The notes beneath the pieces were generated by a model. The model was not told the DNA's origin, searched no databases, and saw only the letters and a list, made by a program, of their open reading frames with translations. Source: Rhodobacter sp. CZR27 (GTDB taxonomy: Bacteria > Pseudomonadota > Alphaproteobacteria > Rhodobacterales > Rhodobacteraceae). Taken from it: a stretch of 64,000 nucleotides of DNA. Position 1 is the stretch's first letter; the number at the start of each line of letters is the position of its first letter. Positions 8,589-16,336 of this stretch are shown piece by piece. The DNA lies in assembly GCF_002407205.1 (NCBI RefSeq), contig NZ_CP023548.1, forward strand, positions 892,501 to 956,500, given 5' to 3'. The translations under genes were made by a program, and so were the position numbers.

Positions 8589-9233
8589 CTACGCCGCCTC
8601 TGCGCCCCAACGGACGAGCGCTGCCTCTGCCGCCGACATGTCGGCCCGCAGCCGCAGGATGGTCTGCCGTGTGAGGCCGGTGGCTTTCGAGATCGCCGAG
8701 GCCCCCGCTCCCGTCGCGAGCATGTCGCGCACCACGGTCAGTTGATCGCGGGTGTAGCTGGGCTGACGGCCGCGGTACTTCGTCCGGTCGATCCTCGCCG
8801 CCGCGATGCCCGCCTTCTGGGCCTCCTTCGTGGCCTCGGCCTGGGCCTGAGCAGTGGCCGCCATGAACGCGATCAGGGCATCCCGAACGGCCGCCTGCAT
8901 CGGGTCGGAGGTCGAGCCGTCGAAAGTCAGGTTGTTGATGATCGTCCTGATCACCACGCCCTCGCGCATGAAGTGCCGGATGGTGTCGGTCACGTCTTGG
9001 TAGTTCCGCCCCAGCCGGTCGACCCAGCGCACCACCAGCACGTCGCCCCGGTGCAGCATGTCGAAGAGCCGCTTGCCCTCGGGGCGCTCGGCCAGCGGGA
9101 CGGACACGCCCGAGACGCCATGATCGACCACCACCTTGTCGAAGGTGAAGCCCGCGGCCTCGGTCTGCGCCTGCTGGTGGCCGACGGTCTGCTCGGCGGT
9201 GGAGACGCGGGCGTAGAAGACGGTGCGGGACAT
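8589..9233 (-). CDS. Serine recombinase (resolvase/invertase family)
   Basis: The protein is 214 residues. The N-terminal catalytic domain starts V-F-Y-A-R-V-S-T-A-E-Q with nucleophile Ser11, followed by the conserved R-W-V-D-R-L-G-R-N arginine motif near residue 70. The long E helix and a C-terminal helix-turn-helix (Y-T-R-D-Q-L-T-V-V ... T-G-L-T-R-Q-T-I) complete a normal small resolvase/invertase architecture. GAGG precedes the ATG by five bases. It could resolve multimers, invert a segment, or be the remnant of another transposon. I saw no Tn3-type inverted repeats or transposase beside it. It is the second recombinase in a 5.5 kb element. Confidence 0.92.
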   Translation of the reverse strand: MSRTVFYARVSTAEQTVGHQQAQTEAAGFTFDKVVVDHGVSGVSVPLAERPEGKRLFDMLHRGDVLVVRWVDRLGRNYQDVTDTIRHFMREGVVIRTIINNLTFDGSTSDPMQAAVRDALIAFMAATAQAQAEATKEAQKAGIAAARIDRTKYRGRQPSYTRDQLTVVRDMLATGAGASAISKATGLTRQTILRLRADMSAAEAALVRWGAEAA

Positions 9234-9642
9234 GGTGCCTCAAGGTGTCAAGAAAGGTGATGACCACATAGATTCATGTACGAAAGCCGAAGTCAACCCA
9301 TTTGGACACCGTTTCCGGGCCTCTTCGCGGTGGCCGTTGAGGTATACCTTTCCGGTCACCCGCACGTCTGACCGCGCGGGAGCCGCCAGCTTCCGCGGAT
9401 GCAGTTGCGACGACGACCTCCGCTGTCGAGCTGAGGCGCAATCTGCCGCCCGCATCCGCATCGGGTGAGCCGTGTGGATGATCGACCGGGGGCACCGGGG
9501 GGTGCAGCGTGAGCCGCTAACATGATCTCGGGGCCTCGAATGTGTGCGTTAGAATACTCCGGCACTAGGTGGCGTCACCGCGTCACGGCTGCCTCGGGCA
9601 CCTTGACGGCCACCTGATCTAAGTCCACAAAGAGGCCACGCA

Positions 9643-9651
9643 AGGTACACG
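9643..9651 (+). repeat. Third AGGTACACG copy near the right end
   Basis: This copy is identical and in the same orientation as the two copies at 4281-4301 beside the integrase. It lies 70 bases inside the right repeat. It is a candidate arm-type binding site of the integrase; no experimental meaning can be assigned from sequence. Confidence 0.4.
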
Positions 9652-9721
9652 CCGGAGGCGGTGGCTTCCTGTAGTGCGTTGAAAATAAGAGTTATTCAGG
9701 GTTCGATTTTCGGACCTCGTT

Positions 9722-9737
9722 CCGGCCGCGGGCACCA
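9722..9737. repeat. attR core (16-bp direct repeat)
   Basis: CCGGCCGCGGGCACCA here duplicates the last 16 bases of tRNA-Leu at 4210-4225. Upstream of the repeat there is no rest of a tRNA, so this is the displaced 3' fragment left by integration, not a second tRNA gene. Confidence 0.85.
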
Positions 9738-9788
9738 GACAAATGGCGCGAATTTCACGGCCAAGGGGCCATCGACCGGCCTGCACGC

Positions 9789-10244
9789 TCAGCGGCGCGC
9801 GTCCTTCACCGATTCCATGGCCACGTAGGTCGAGGTCGAGGCGACATGCGGCAGGGTCGACAGCTTCTCGCCCAGCACGCGGCGGTAGTCCTGGATGTCG
9901 GCGGTGCGGACCTTCAGCAGGTAGTCGAAGCGGCTGGCGATCATGTGGCACTCCTCGACCTCGGGCACGGCCTGCACGGCGCGGTTGAATGCCTGCAACG
10001 CCGCCTCGCGCGTATCCGACAGCCGGACCTCGACGAAGGCCACATGCGCCAGACCCATGCGGATCGGATCCAGACGCGCGCCGTAGCCGGTGATCACCCC
10101 GGCCTCCTCGAGCCGTTTCATCCGCGCCTGCGTCGGGGATTTCGTCAGGCCGATCCGCCGCGCCAGTTCCGTCGCGCTGATCCGGCCCTCGGCGGCCAGC
10201 ACCCGCAGGATCGCGTGATCGAAGCGGTCGAGATCCATGTCCAA
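9789..10244 (-). CDS. putR: Lrp/AsnC-family regulator of proline utilisation
   Basis: A 151-residue Lrp-type protein with an N-terminal helix-turn-helix (I-S-A-T-E-L-A-R-R-I-G-L-T-K-S-P) and a C-terminal RAM effector-binding domain (about residues 70-145). It is transcribed divergently from putA across about 110 bases. That is the arrangement of the proline-responsive activator PutR of Rhodobacter capsulatus and relatives, so a role in proline-dependent putA activation is inferred. An AGGA lies nine bases before the first ATG; a second in-frame ATG at 10238 is an alternative start. Confidence 0.9.
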   Translation of the reverse strand: MDMDLDRFDHAILRVLAAEGRISATELARRIGLTKSPTQARMKRLEEAGVITGYGARLDPIRMGLAHVAFVEVRLSDTREAALQAFNRAVQAVPEVEECHMIASRFDYLLKVRTADIQDYRRVLGEKLSTLPHVASTSTYVAMESVKDARR

Positions 10245-10354
10245 TCATCCTGCACTTCAGTCGATATTCGGCCGATCCGCCCGCTGATGGCGGAAAATCG
10301 GGACGTTTGGCTTCCGGTTAAGCTGTATCCTAGGCGAAACAGGAGATGCCGTCC

Positions 10355-13300
10355 ATGCCCGCCACAGCGCCCGCCCTTCATGCCTCCGACACCCCTGAGG
10401 ACGAGGCCGCACTCGTCGCGCGCCTGATCGCCGAGGCGGATCTCGATCCCGGCGCCCGGGCGCGGATCGCCGCCCGCGGGGCCGATCTCGTCCGCCGCAT
10501 CCGGCAGACCTCGCGTCCGGGCCTCATGGAAGGGTTCCTTGCCGAATACGGCCTGTCGACCGATGAGGGCATCGCGCTGATGTGCCTCGCCGAGGCCCTG
10601 CTGCGGGTGCCGGACGCCGAGACGATGGACGCGCTGATCGAGGACAAGATCGCGCCCTCGGACTGGAACCGGCACCTCGGGCGGTCGGTCTCGAGCCTGG
10701 TGAACGCCTCGACATGGGCGCTCATGCTGACGGGCAAGGTGCTGGACGACCGCGAGCCGGGCGTGGCGGGTCACCTCCGCAGCCTCGTGAAACGGCTGGG
10801 CGAGCCGGTGATCCGCGCCGCCGTCGGCCGTGCCATGAAGGAGATGGGCCGCCAGTTCGTGCTGGGCGAGACCATCGAGGCTGCGATGGACCGCGCGGCC
10901 GAAATGGAGGCGAGGGGCTACACCTACAGCTACGACATGCTGGGCGAGGCGGCGCGCACCGAAGCGGATGCGCGCCGCTATCACCTCGCCTATTCGCGGG
11001 CCATCACCGCCATCGCGGGCGCGGCGAAAAGCACGGACATCCGCGCCAATCCGGGCATCTCGGTGAAACTCTCGGCGCTCCATCCGCGCTACGAGGTCGC
11101 CAAGCGCGAGCGGGTGATGGCGGAACTCGTGCCGCGCGTGAAGGCGCTGGCGGGTCTCGCCCGCGCGGCCGGCCTCGGCTTCAACATCGACGCCGAGGAG
11201 GCCGAGAGGCTGGACCTGTCGCTTGAGGTGATCGAGGCCGCGCTGGAGGATCCCTCTCTCGCCGGCTGGGACGGCTTTGGCATCGTGGTGCAGGCCTATG
11301 GCCGGCGCGCGGGGCAGGTGATCGACCGGCTCTATGCGCTGGCGTCGCGGCTCGACCGGCGCATCATGGTGCGGCTGGTGAAGGGCGCCTACTGGGACGG
11401 CGAGGTGAAGCGCGCGCAGGTGCTGGGGCTCGCGGATTTCCCGGTCTTCACCCGCAAGCAGGCGACGGATGCAAGCTACATCGCCAACGCCCGCAAGCTG
11501 TTCGGGATGACCGACCGGATCTATCCGCAGTTCGCCACCCACAACGCCCATACGGTTGCCGCGATCCTCGACATTGCCGAGGGGCGGCCGTTCGAGTTCC
11601 AGCGCCTGCATGGCATGGGCGAGCGGCTGCATGACCTCGTGCTGTCGGCCGAGGGCACGCGCTGCCGGATCTATGCCCCGGTCGGCGCGCATCGCGACCT
11701 GCTGGCGTACCTCGTCCGCCGGCTGCTGGAGAACGGCGCAAACTCCAGCTTCGTGAACCAGATCGTCGACGAGAGCGTGAGCCCGGAGGCAGTGGCGGCC
11801 TGCCCGCTGACCGCTATGGAGCGGCTGGAGTCGGTGCCGAACCCGGTGCTGCGCTCCGGCACGGATCTGTTCCCGGGACGGCGCAACTCGCGCGGGTTCG
11901 ACCTGACGGAGGCGGCGGATCTCGCCGCCATCGAGGCGGCGCGCACGCCGCATCGCGCCGCGACCTTCGACGCACGCCCGAGCCTCGTGGAATCGATGGC
12001 GGGCGGGCAGCGGGCCGAGGTCCTCGATCCCGCCGGCGGAGGCCGGGTCGGGAACGTGATCCCGGCCACGGCGCCGGATGTCGAGGCCGCGCTGCACCAT
12101 GCCGTGCCGTGGGAGGCGCGGCCCGGGGATCGTGCCGAGGTGCTGCGCCGCGCCGCCGACCTCTACGAGGCCGATTTCGGGCCGATCTTCGCGCTTCTGG
12201 CACGCGAGGCGGGCAAGACCCTTCCGGACGCCGTGGGCGAGCTGCGCGAGGCGGTGGACTTCCTGCGATACTACGCGGCCGAGGGCGAGCATCTCGACGC
12301 CGGGCCGCTCGGCACCGTGGTCTGTATCAGCCCGTGGAACTTCCCGCTCGCGATCTTCACCGGCCAGATCGCCGCCGCCTTGATGGCCGGCAATGCCGTG
12401 ATCGCAAAACCCGCCGAGCAGACGCCGCTGATCGCCGCCCATGCGGTGGAGCTTCTGCACCGGGCCGGCGTGCCCTCGACGGCCCTTCAGCTTCTGCCCG
12501 GCGAGGGCGGGGTGGTGGGCGCGGCGCTGACCCGCGATCCGCGGGTGGCGGGCGTGGTCTTCACCGGCTCGACCGCGACGGCGCTGACGATCCGGCGCTC
12601 GATGGCGGCGCATCTCGATCCTTCGGCGCCGCTCATTGCCGAGACCGGCGGCCTGAACGCCATGATCGTCGACTCGACCGCGCTGCCCGAGCAGGCCGTG
12701 CGCGACATCCTCGCCTCGAGCTTCCAGTCGGCCGGTCAGCGCTGCTCGGCCCTGCGCTGCCTCTACCTGCAGGAGGACGTGGCGGAAACCGTGCTGGGGA
12801 TGCTCTTCGGCGCGATGGACGAGCTTCAACTGGGCGATCCGTGGAAGCTGGCCACCGACCTCGGCCCGGTGATCGACGCCGAGGCGCAGGCCGGCATCCG
12901 GGACTGGATCGAGGCGGCGCGGTCGGAAGGCCGCATCCTGAAGGAGATCGCCGCACCGGCGCGCGGGACCTTCGTCGGCCCGACCGTCATCCGCGTCGGC
13001 AGCATCCGCGACATGGCGCGAGAAATCTTCGGCCCGGTGCTGCATGTCGCGACCTTCCGTGCGGCCGATCTCGACCGCGTGATCGCGGAGATCAACGCGA
13101 CCGGCTACGGGCTGACCTTCGGGCTGCATTCGCGCATCGACGACCGGGTGCAGCGCATCGTCGAGCGGCTGCAGGTCGGCAACATCTACGTCAACCGCAA
13201 CCAGATCGGCGCCGTGGTGGGCAGCCAGCCCTTCGGCGGCGAGGGGCTCTCGGGCACCGGGCCGAAGGCGGGCGGCCCGGCCTATCTCGCGCGGCTCTGC

Positions 13301-13789
13301 CGCCGTCCGGCGATGGCGGGCGAGGCGGACGGGTCGGCCACGACCGAGGCGGAGGCGCAGGCCGCCCTTGCCCATGCGGGAGGAGAAGGGGAGCGCCTTG
13401 TGTCGCATGCGATGCCGGGACCGACCGGTGAGTCGAACCGGCTCTCGACCTTCCGGCGTGCGCCGCTGCTCTGCCTTGGCCCCGGCCGGGTCGCTGCTCG
13501 GGCACAGGCCGAGGCTGTCCGTGCGCTCGGCGGGCTCGCGGTCGAGGCACCGGGCCTTCCGGCCGAGGCGCTGGGACGGCTGCACGGCTTCTCGGGCGCG
13601 CTGTTCTGGGGCAGTGCCGAGGCTGCGCGGCCCCATGCCCAGGCGCTGGCCGGGCGGGAGGGGCCGATCCTGCCGCTGATCGGCGGCCTGCCGGACGCGG
13701 CCCATGTCGCGGTGGAGCGTCACCTCTGCATCGACACCACGGCTTCCGGCGGCAATGCCGAGCTTCTGGCCGCGGCTTCCGGAACCTGA
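10355..13789 (+). CDS. putA: Bifunctional proline dehydrogenase / P5C dehydrogenase PutA
   Basis: A 1144-residue enzyme oxidising proline to glutamate in two steps: FAD-dependent proline dehydrogenase, then NAD-dependent pyrroline-5-carboxylate dehydrogenase. The PRODH barrel occupies roughly residues 80-460. The aldehyde dehydrogenase domain starts near 530 and contains F-Q-S-A-G-Q-R-C with nucleophile Cys797; a shorter C-terminal segment follows. There is no N-terminal ribbon-helix-helix domain, so it cannot repress itself, which agrees with the separate regulator next door. The ATG at 10355 is chosen because AGGAG (10341-10345) sits nine bases before it; the ATG at 10346 is too close to that site. 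Confidence 0.96.
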   Translation: MPATAPALHASDTPEDEAALVARLIAEADLDPGARARIAARGADLVRRIRQTSRPGLMEGFLAEYGLSTDEGIALMCLAEALLRVPDAETMDALIEDKIAPSDWNRHLGRSVSSLVNASTWALMLTGKVLDDREPGVAGHLRSLVKRLGEPVIRAAVGRAMKEMGRQFVLGETIEAAMDRAAEMEARGYTYSYDMLGEAARTEADARRYHLAYSRAITAIAGAAKSTDIRANPGISVKLSALHPRYEVAKRERVMAELVPRVKALAGLARAAGLGFNIDAEEAERLDLSLEVIEAALEDPSLAGWDGFGIVVQAYGRRAGQVIDRLYALASRLDRRIMVRLVKGAYWDGEVKRAQVLGLADFPVFTRKQATDASYIANARKLFGMTDRIYPQFATHNAHTVAAILDIAEGRPFEFQRLHGMGERLHDLVLSAEGTRCRIYAPVGAHRDLLAYLVRRLLENGANSSFVNQIVDESVSPEAVAACPLTAMERLESVPNPVLRSGTDLFPGRRNSRGFDLTEAADLAAIEAARTPHRAATFDARPSLVESMAGGQRAEVLDPAGGGRVGNVIPATAPDVEAALHHAVPWEARPGDRAEVLRRAADLYEADFGPIFALLAREAGKTLPDAVGELREAVDFLRYYAAEGEHLDAGPLGTVVCISPWNFPLAIFTGQIAAALMAGNAVIAKPAEQTPLIAAHAVELLHRAGVPSTALQLLPGEGGVVGAALTRDPRVAGVVFTGSTATALTIRRSMAAHLDPSAPLIAETGGLNAMIVDSTALPEQAVRDILASSFQSAGQRCSALRCLYLQEDVAETVLGMLFGAMDELQLGDPWKLATDLGPVIDAEAQAGIRDWIEAARSEGRILKEIAAPARGTFVGPTVIRVGSIRDMAREIFGPVLHVATFRAADLDRVIAEINATGYGLTFGLHSRIDDRVQRIVERLQVGNIYVNRNQIGAVVGSQPFGGEGLSGTGPKAGGPAYLARLCRRPAMAGEADGSATTEAEAQAALAHAGGEGERLVSHAMPGPTGESNRLSTFRRAPLLCLGPGRVAARAQAEAVRALGGLAVEAPGLPAEALGRLHGFSGALFWGSAEAARPHAQALAGREGPILPLIGGLPDAAHVAVERHLCIDTTASGGNAELLAAASGT

Positions 13790-13797
13790 CGGCGGGA

Positions 13798-13814
13798 CAC
13801 CGGGCCTTCCGGTG
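13798..13814 (+). terminator. Terminator-like hairpin after putA
   Basis: CACCGG at 13798-13803 pairs with CCGGTG at 13809-13814 over a five-base loop, ten bases past the putA stop. It has no T run, so it may only protect the 3' end. Confidence 0.35.
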
Positions 13815-14064
13815 CCGCCCTGACATGACTACCTGACCGGAAGGGAAGCGGTGCGGGTCCGGACCGCCGACGCGGGCGCGATGGACCCGCGGGCTCTGCC
13901 GGGCGATACCTGCCGCCGAAAGGGCATCACGGCCTGCGGAGCCGGGGGTGGCGTCTGCCCGCGGCCGGCACCCGCAGGCAGGTCCCGGGACGACCGGCCC
14001 GGTTGACGTGGCGATCTTCCGGCCGACGGCTTGACGCGCGGGGGAGGATCAGGAACGCTGGGCC

Positions 14065-14805
14065 ATGTTCCCCATCCGCGACCACAACCCGTCCGGCAGC
14101 ACGCCCTATGTGACCTATGCGCTGATCGTGGCGAACGTCGTCATCTTCCTGCTGATGACCTACGGTTCCTCGTCCCTGCAGGCCCTTGAGGCGTCCTATT
14201 TCGTGTGGGGCCTGGTGCCGGCGAGGATCATGGAGGGCGTGGGTCTCGAAGGCTTCGTGACCTCGATGTTCCTGCACGGCGGCTGGGGCCACCTGCTGGG
14301 GAACATGCTCTTCCTCTACATCTATGGCGACAATCTCGAGGACGAGATGGGGCCGCTGGGGTTCACCGCCTTCTACCTCGCCTCGGGGCTTGCGGCCGCG
14401 GCGGCGCAGGTGGTGTCCGAGCCCTATTCGCCGATCCCGATGGTCGGCGCCTCGGGCGCCATCGCGGGTGTGATGGGCGGCTACCTGCTGCTGTTTCCCC
14501 GGGCGCGGGTGGATGTTCTGATCATCATCGTGATCTTCTTCCGCATCATCCCGGTGCCGGCCTTCCTGATCCTCGCACTCTGGTTCCTGTTCCAGATCGG
14601 TGCCGGAGTTCTCTATGCCACCGACGCGGGTGGCGTCGCCTACTGGGCCCATGCCGGGGGCTTCGTGGCGGGCGTGCTGCTCGCGCTGCCGGTCTGGCTG
14701 GTCCGCGGCGGGCCCGCCTTCTGGAGGCGCACCCACGGCCATCCGCCGCATCCCGCAGCCGCGCTGCCGCGGTCGAACGTGCCGCTGATCCGGAGGAGAC
14801 GATGA
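14065..14805 (+). CDS. Rhomboid-family intramembrane serine protease
   Basis: The 246-residue protein has about six hydrophobic segments and cleaves transmembrane substrates within the inner membrane. The catalytic serine is in V-G-A-S-G-A-I-A-G (Ser130) and the catalytic histidine in Y-W-A-H-A-G-G-F (His196). The conserved H-G-G-W-G-H-L-L-G-N motif that precedes them is present near residue 72. The tail is basic (ends R-R-R-R). Its stop overlaps the start of the GFA gene (ATGA), so the two are co-transcribed. The substrate is unknown. Confidence 0.93.
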   Translation: MFPIRDHNPSGSTPYVTYALIVANVVIFLLMTYGSSSLQALEASYFVWGLVPARIMEGVGLEGFVTSMFLHGGWGHLLGNMLFLYIYGDNLEDEMGPLGFTAFYLASGLAAAAAQVVSEPYSPIPMVGASGAIAGVMGGYLLLFPRARVDVLIIIVIFFRIIPVPAFLILALWFLFQIGAGVLYATDAGGVAYWAHAGGFVAGVLLALPVWLVRGGPAFWRRTHGHPPHPAAALPRSNVPLIRRRR

Positions 14806-15158
14806 AAGGCACCTGCCACTGTGGCGCCGTCGAACTCGAGGTCGAGCTGCTGCACGGCCTGACGGACGCCAGCCGCTGCGACTGCTCGTTCTGCCGCCGC
14901 AAGGGCACCATCGGCGTCACCGCCCGCCTGAACGACCTGCGCGTCGTGCGGGGCGAGGACAACCTCACGCTCTACCGGTGGGGCACGAAGACCGCCCGCC
15001 ACTGGTTCTGCCGCACCTGCGGGATCCACACCCACCACCAGCGCCGCTCGAACCCCGAGGAATACGGCGTGAACGCGGGGATCCTCGAGGGCGTCAATCC
15101 GTGCGACCTTGGCGACGTGCCGTGGTCGGACGGGGTGAACCACCCCTCCGACCGCTGA
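14802..15158 (+). CDS. GFA-family zinc-binding protein
   Basis: A 118-residue protein of the glutathione-dependent formaldehyde-activating (GFA/CENP-V) fold. Cysteines appear as C-H-C-G-A near the N-terminus, C-D-C-S-F-C-R-R in the middle and F-C-R-T-C-G-I-H later, the usual set for two zinc sites. The family is structurally defined but mostly without proven reactions, so an enzymatic role is not claimed. GGAGGAG lies just before the ATG, which overlaps the rhomboid stop. The last bases of the gene are the first unit of an imperfect tandem repeat that runs downstream. Confidence 0.88.
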   Translation: MKGTCHCGAVELEVELLHGLTDASRCDCSFCRRKGTIGVTARLNDLRVVRGEDNLTLYRWGTKTARHWFCRTCGIHTHHQRRSNPEEYGVNAGILEGVNPCDLGDVPWSDGVNHPSDR

Positions 15159-15310
15159 AGCCGAGCGCCGACGGTGAGGGTGTGGCGTCGGATCGGCCGG
15201 CCTGAAGCACCCCTTCGACCGCTGGGACCGCCTTGTCGACCATGCGGGTGCGGAGTCGGATCGGCCGGCTTGAAGCGCCCTCCGACCGCCGTCCATGCGG
15301 ATGCGGCGGC
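15141..15310 (+). repeat. Imperfect 67-68 bp tandem repeat starting in the GFA gene 3' end
   Basis: CACCCCTCCGACCGCTG at 15141-15157 recurs in altered form near 15208 and again near 15276. The segment TCGGATCGGCCGGC recurs at 15188 and 15256. The unit is 67-68 bases, with about two and a half copies. The third copy has lost about 14 bases, since its GCGG-rich portion is only 53 bases from the previous one. The first unit includes the stop codon of the GFA gene. The remaining 80 bases up to the next gene hold nothing I can name. Confidence 0.7.
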
Positions 15311-15393
15311 GCGCCAGCCCGTGTCCACGACGCCAGAGCCCTCTGGCAGCAACTGGTTGGCCCGTGACGCTTGCCGCCCGAGGGCGGAGGGGC

Positions 15394-16179
15394 TCACTCG
15401 CCGCGGATGATCTTGCGGAAGGGCTCGAACAGGTTCTGGTTGCCGCAGATCAGCGCGCCGTCGAGCGGGTTCTGGTCCTCGCGGAGGCCCGAGACGAAGC
15501 CACCCGCCTCACGCACCAGAATGATGCCTGCGGCCACGTCCCAGGCGTTGATCCCGCGCTCCCAGTAGCCGTCGTAGCGGCCCGCCGCGACATAGGCGAG
15601 GTCCAGCGCCGCGGAGCCCCAGCGCCGCACGCCGGCGCAGGTCGGCATCAGCCGGGCGAGGTCCTGCAGGGTCGCAGGCAGGGTGGGGCGGCCGCCGAAG
15701 GGCACGCCGGTGGCGAAGATCGCCTCGATCATGTGGCGGCGACCCGAGACGCGCAGGCGGCTTTCGTTCATCCAGGCCCCGGCGCCCTTCTCGGCCCAGT
15801 ACATCTCGTCCTTCGCGGCGTCGAAGATCACTCCCGAGACGATCTCGCCCTTGTGCTCCAGCGCGATCGAGACCGCCCAGTGCGGCAGGCCGTGCAGGAA
15901 GTTCGTCGTCCCGTCCAGCGGATCGACGATCCAGCGCCGCGTAGGGTCCTGCCCGTCGGTGGCGCCGGTTTCCTCGCCCACCCAGCCGTAGGTCGGGCGC
16001 GCGCCCATCAGCTCCTCGCGGATGATGCGCTCGGCCTCGCGGTCGGCCTTCGACACGAAGTCGCCCGGCCCTTTCGAGGAGACCTGAAGGTTCTCGACCT
16101 CGCGGAAGTCCTTCACGAGCGAGCGTCCCGCCTTGCGGGCCGCCTTGATCATCAGGTTGAGGTTCGCGCTGCCTTGCAT
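15394..16179 (-). CDS. suhB: Inositol-1-monophosphatase family protein
   Basis: A 261-residue Mg-dependent phosphatase. Metal-binding motifs are clear: G-E-E-T-G near residue 66, W-I-V-D-P-L-D-G-T-T-N-F near 83-94, and W-D-V-A-A-G-I-I-L near 213. It would hydrolyse inositol 1-phosphate or a similar sugar phosphate; SuhB members also influence rRNA transcription in some bacteria. The start at 16179 is chosen because GGAG lies nine bases upstream; the ATG at 16194 has no ribosome binding site. It lies downstream of the phosphate transporter gene on the same strand. Confidence 0.9.
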   Translation of the reverse strand: MQGSANLNLMIKAARKAGRSLVKDFREVENLQVSSKGPGDFVSKADREAERIIREELMGARPTYGWVGEETGATDGQDPTRRWIVDPLDGTTNFLHGLPHWAVSIALEHKGEIVSGVIFDAAKDEMYWAEKGAGAWMNESRLRVSGRRHMIEAIFATGVPFGGRPTLPATLQDLARLMPTCAGVRRWGSAALDLAYVAAGRYDGYWERGINAWDVAAGIILVREAGGFVSGLREDQNPLDGALICGNQNLFEPFRKIIRGE

Positions 16180-16336
16180 CCGTCCGGGCTCCATCCGTTC
16201 AAGGGCGCTGCTATAAGGCCGGATGGCCGCGAAGGAAAGGGCGCACGCGCGGGGCGCCCGCGCGCGGCCCAGGCGCTCTAGCCCAGACGCCTGTGCCGGA
16301 GACCGACGCGGGTCGCCCGCGCGCGCGGCCCGGGCG

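Larger units (their letters stand above)
4210..9737. mobile_element. Integrative element inserted in tRNA-Leu(UAA), about 5.5 kb
   Basis: The element is bounded by a perfect 16-bp direct repeat, CCGGCCGCGGGCACCA, at 4210-4225 (the tRNA 3' end) and 9722-9737. A tyrosine integrase gene lies immediately inside the left end, reading inward, which is the classical arrangement. Other contents are an AT-richer HEPN-like gene, a ParB-like gene and a serine recombinase gene. There are no conjugation, replication or phage structural genes, so it is either a very small island mobilised by others or a decayed remnant. The flanking genes (scoA operon, putR/putA) look like core chromosome. Confidence 0.85.
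9234..9788. other. Right end of the element and junction with the chromosome
   Basis: This stretch of about 555 bases carries no gene I can support. It holds the promoter side of the serine recombinase (from 9234 leftward), the third AGGTACACG at 9643-9651, an AT-richer patch near 9680-9712 and the right 16-bp repeat at 9722-9737. After the repeat the sequence continues as chromosomal DNA to the end of putR. A 73-codon frame at 9240-9461 on the minus strand has no ribosome binding site or recognisable motif. Confidence 0.6.

Noticed and set aside
9240..9461. 73-codon minus-strand frame upstream of the serine recombinase
   Set aside because: No ribosome binding site, no motif, basic low-complexity composition; overlaps the probable recombinase promoter.
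9699..9737. Possible second tRNA gene at the right end of the element
   Set aside because: Only the final 16 bases match tRNA-Leu; a GGTTCGA upstream lacks a pairing T stem and there is no anticodon or D arm. It is the attR copy.
10145..13723. Open frame of over 1100 codons antisense to putA
   Set aside because: It mirrors putA in GC-rich DNA, has low-complexity Arg/Ala/His composition and no ribosome binding site or motif; putA has full domain structure.
15141..15310. CRISPR-like array
   Set aside because: Only about two and a half diverged units of 67-68 bases without separate repeat and spacer parts, and no cas genes.
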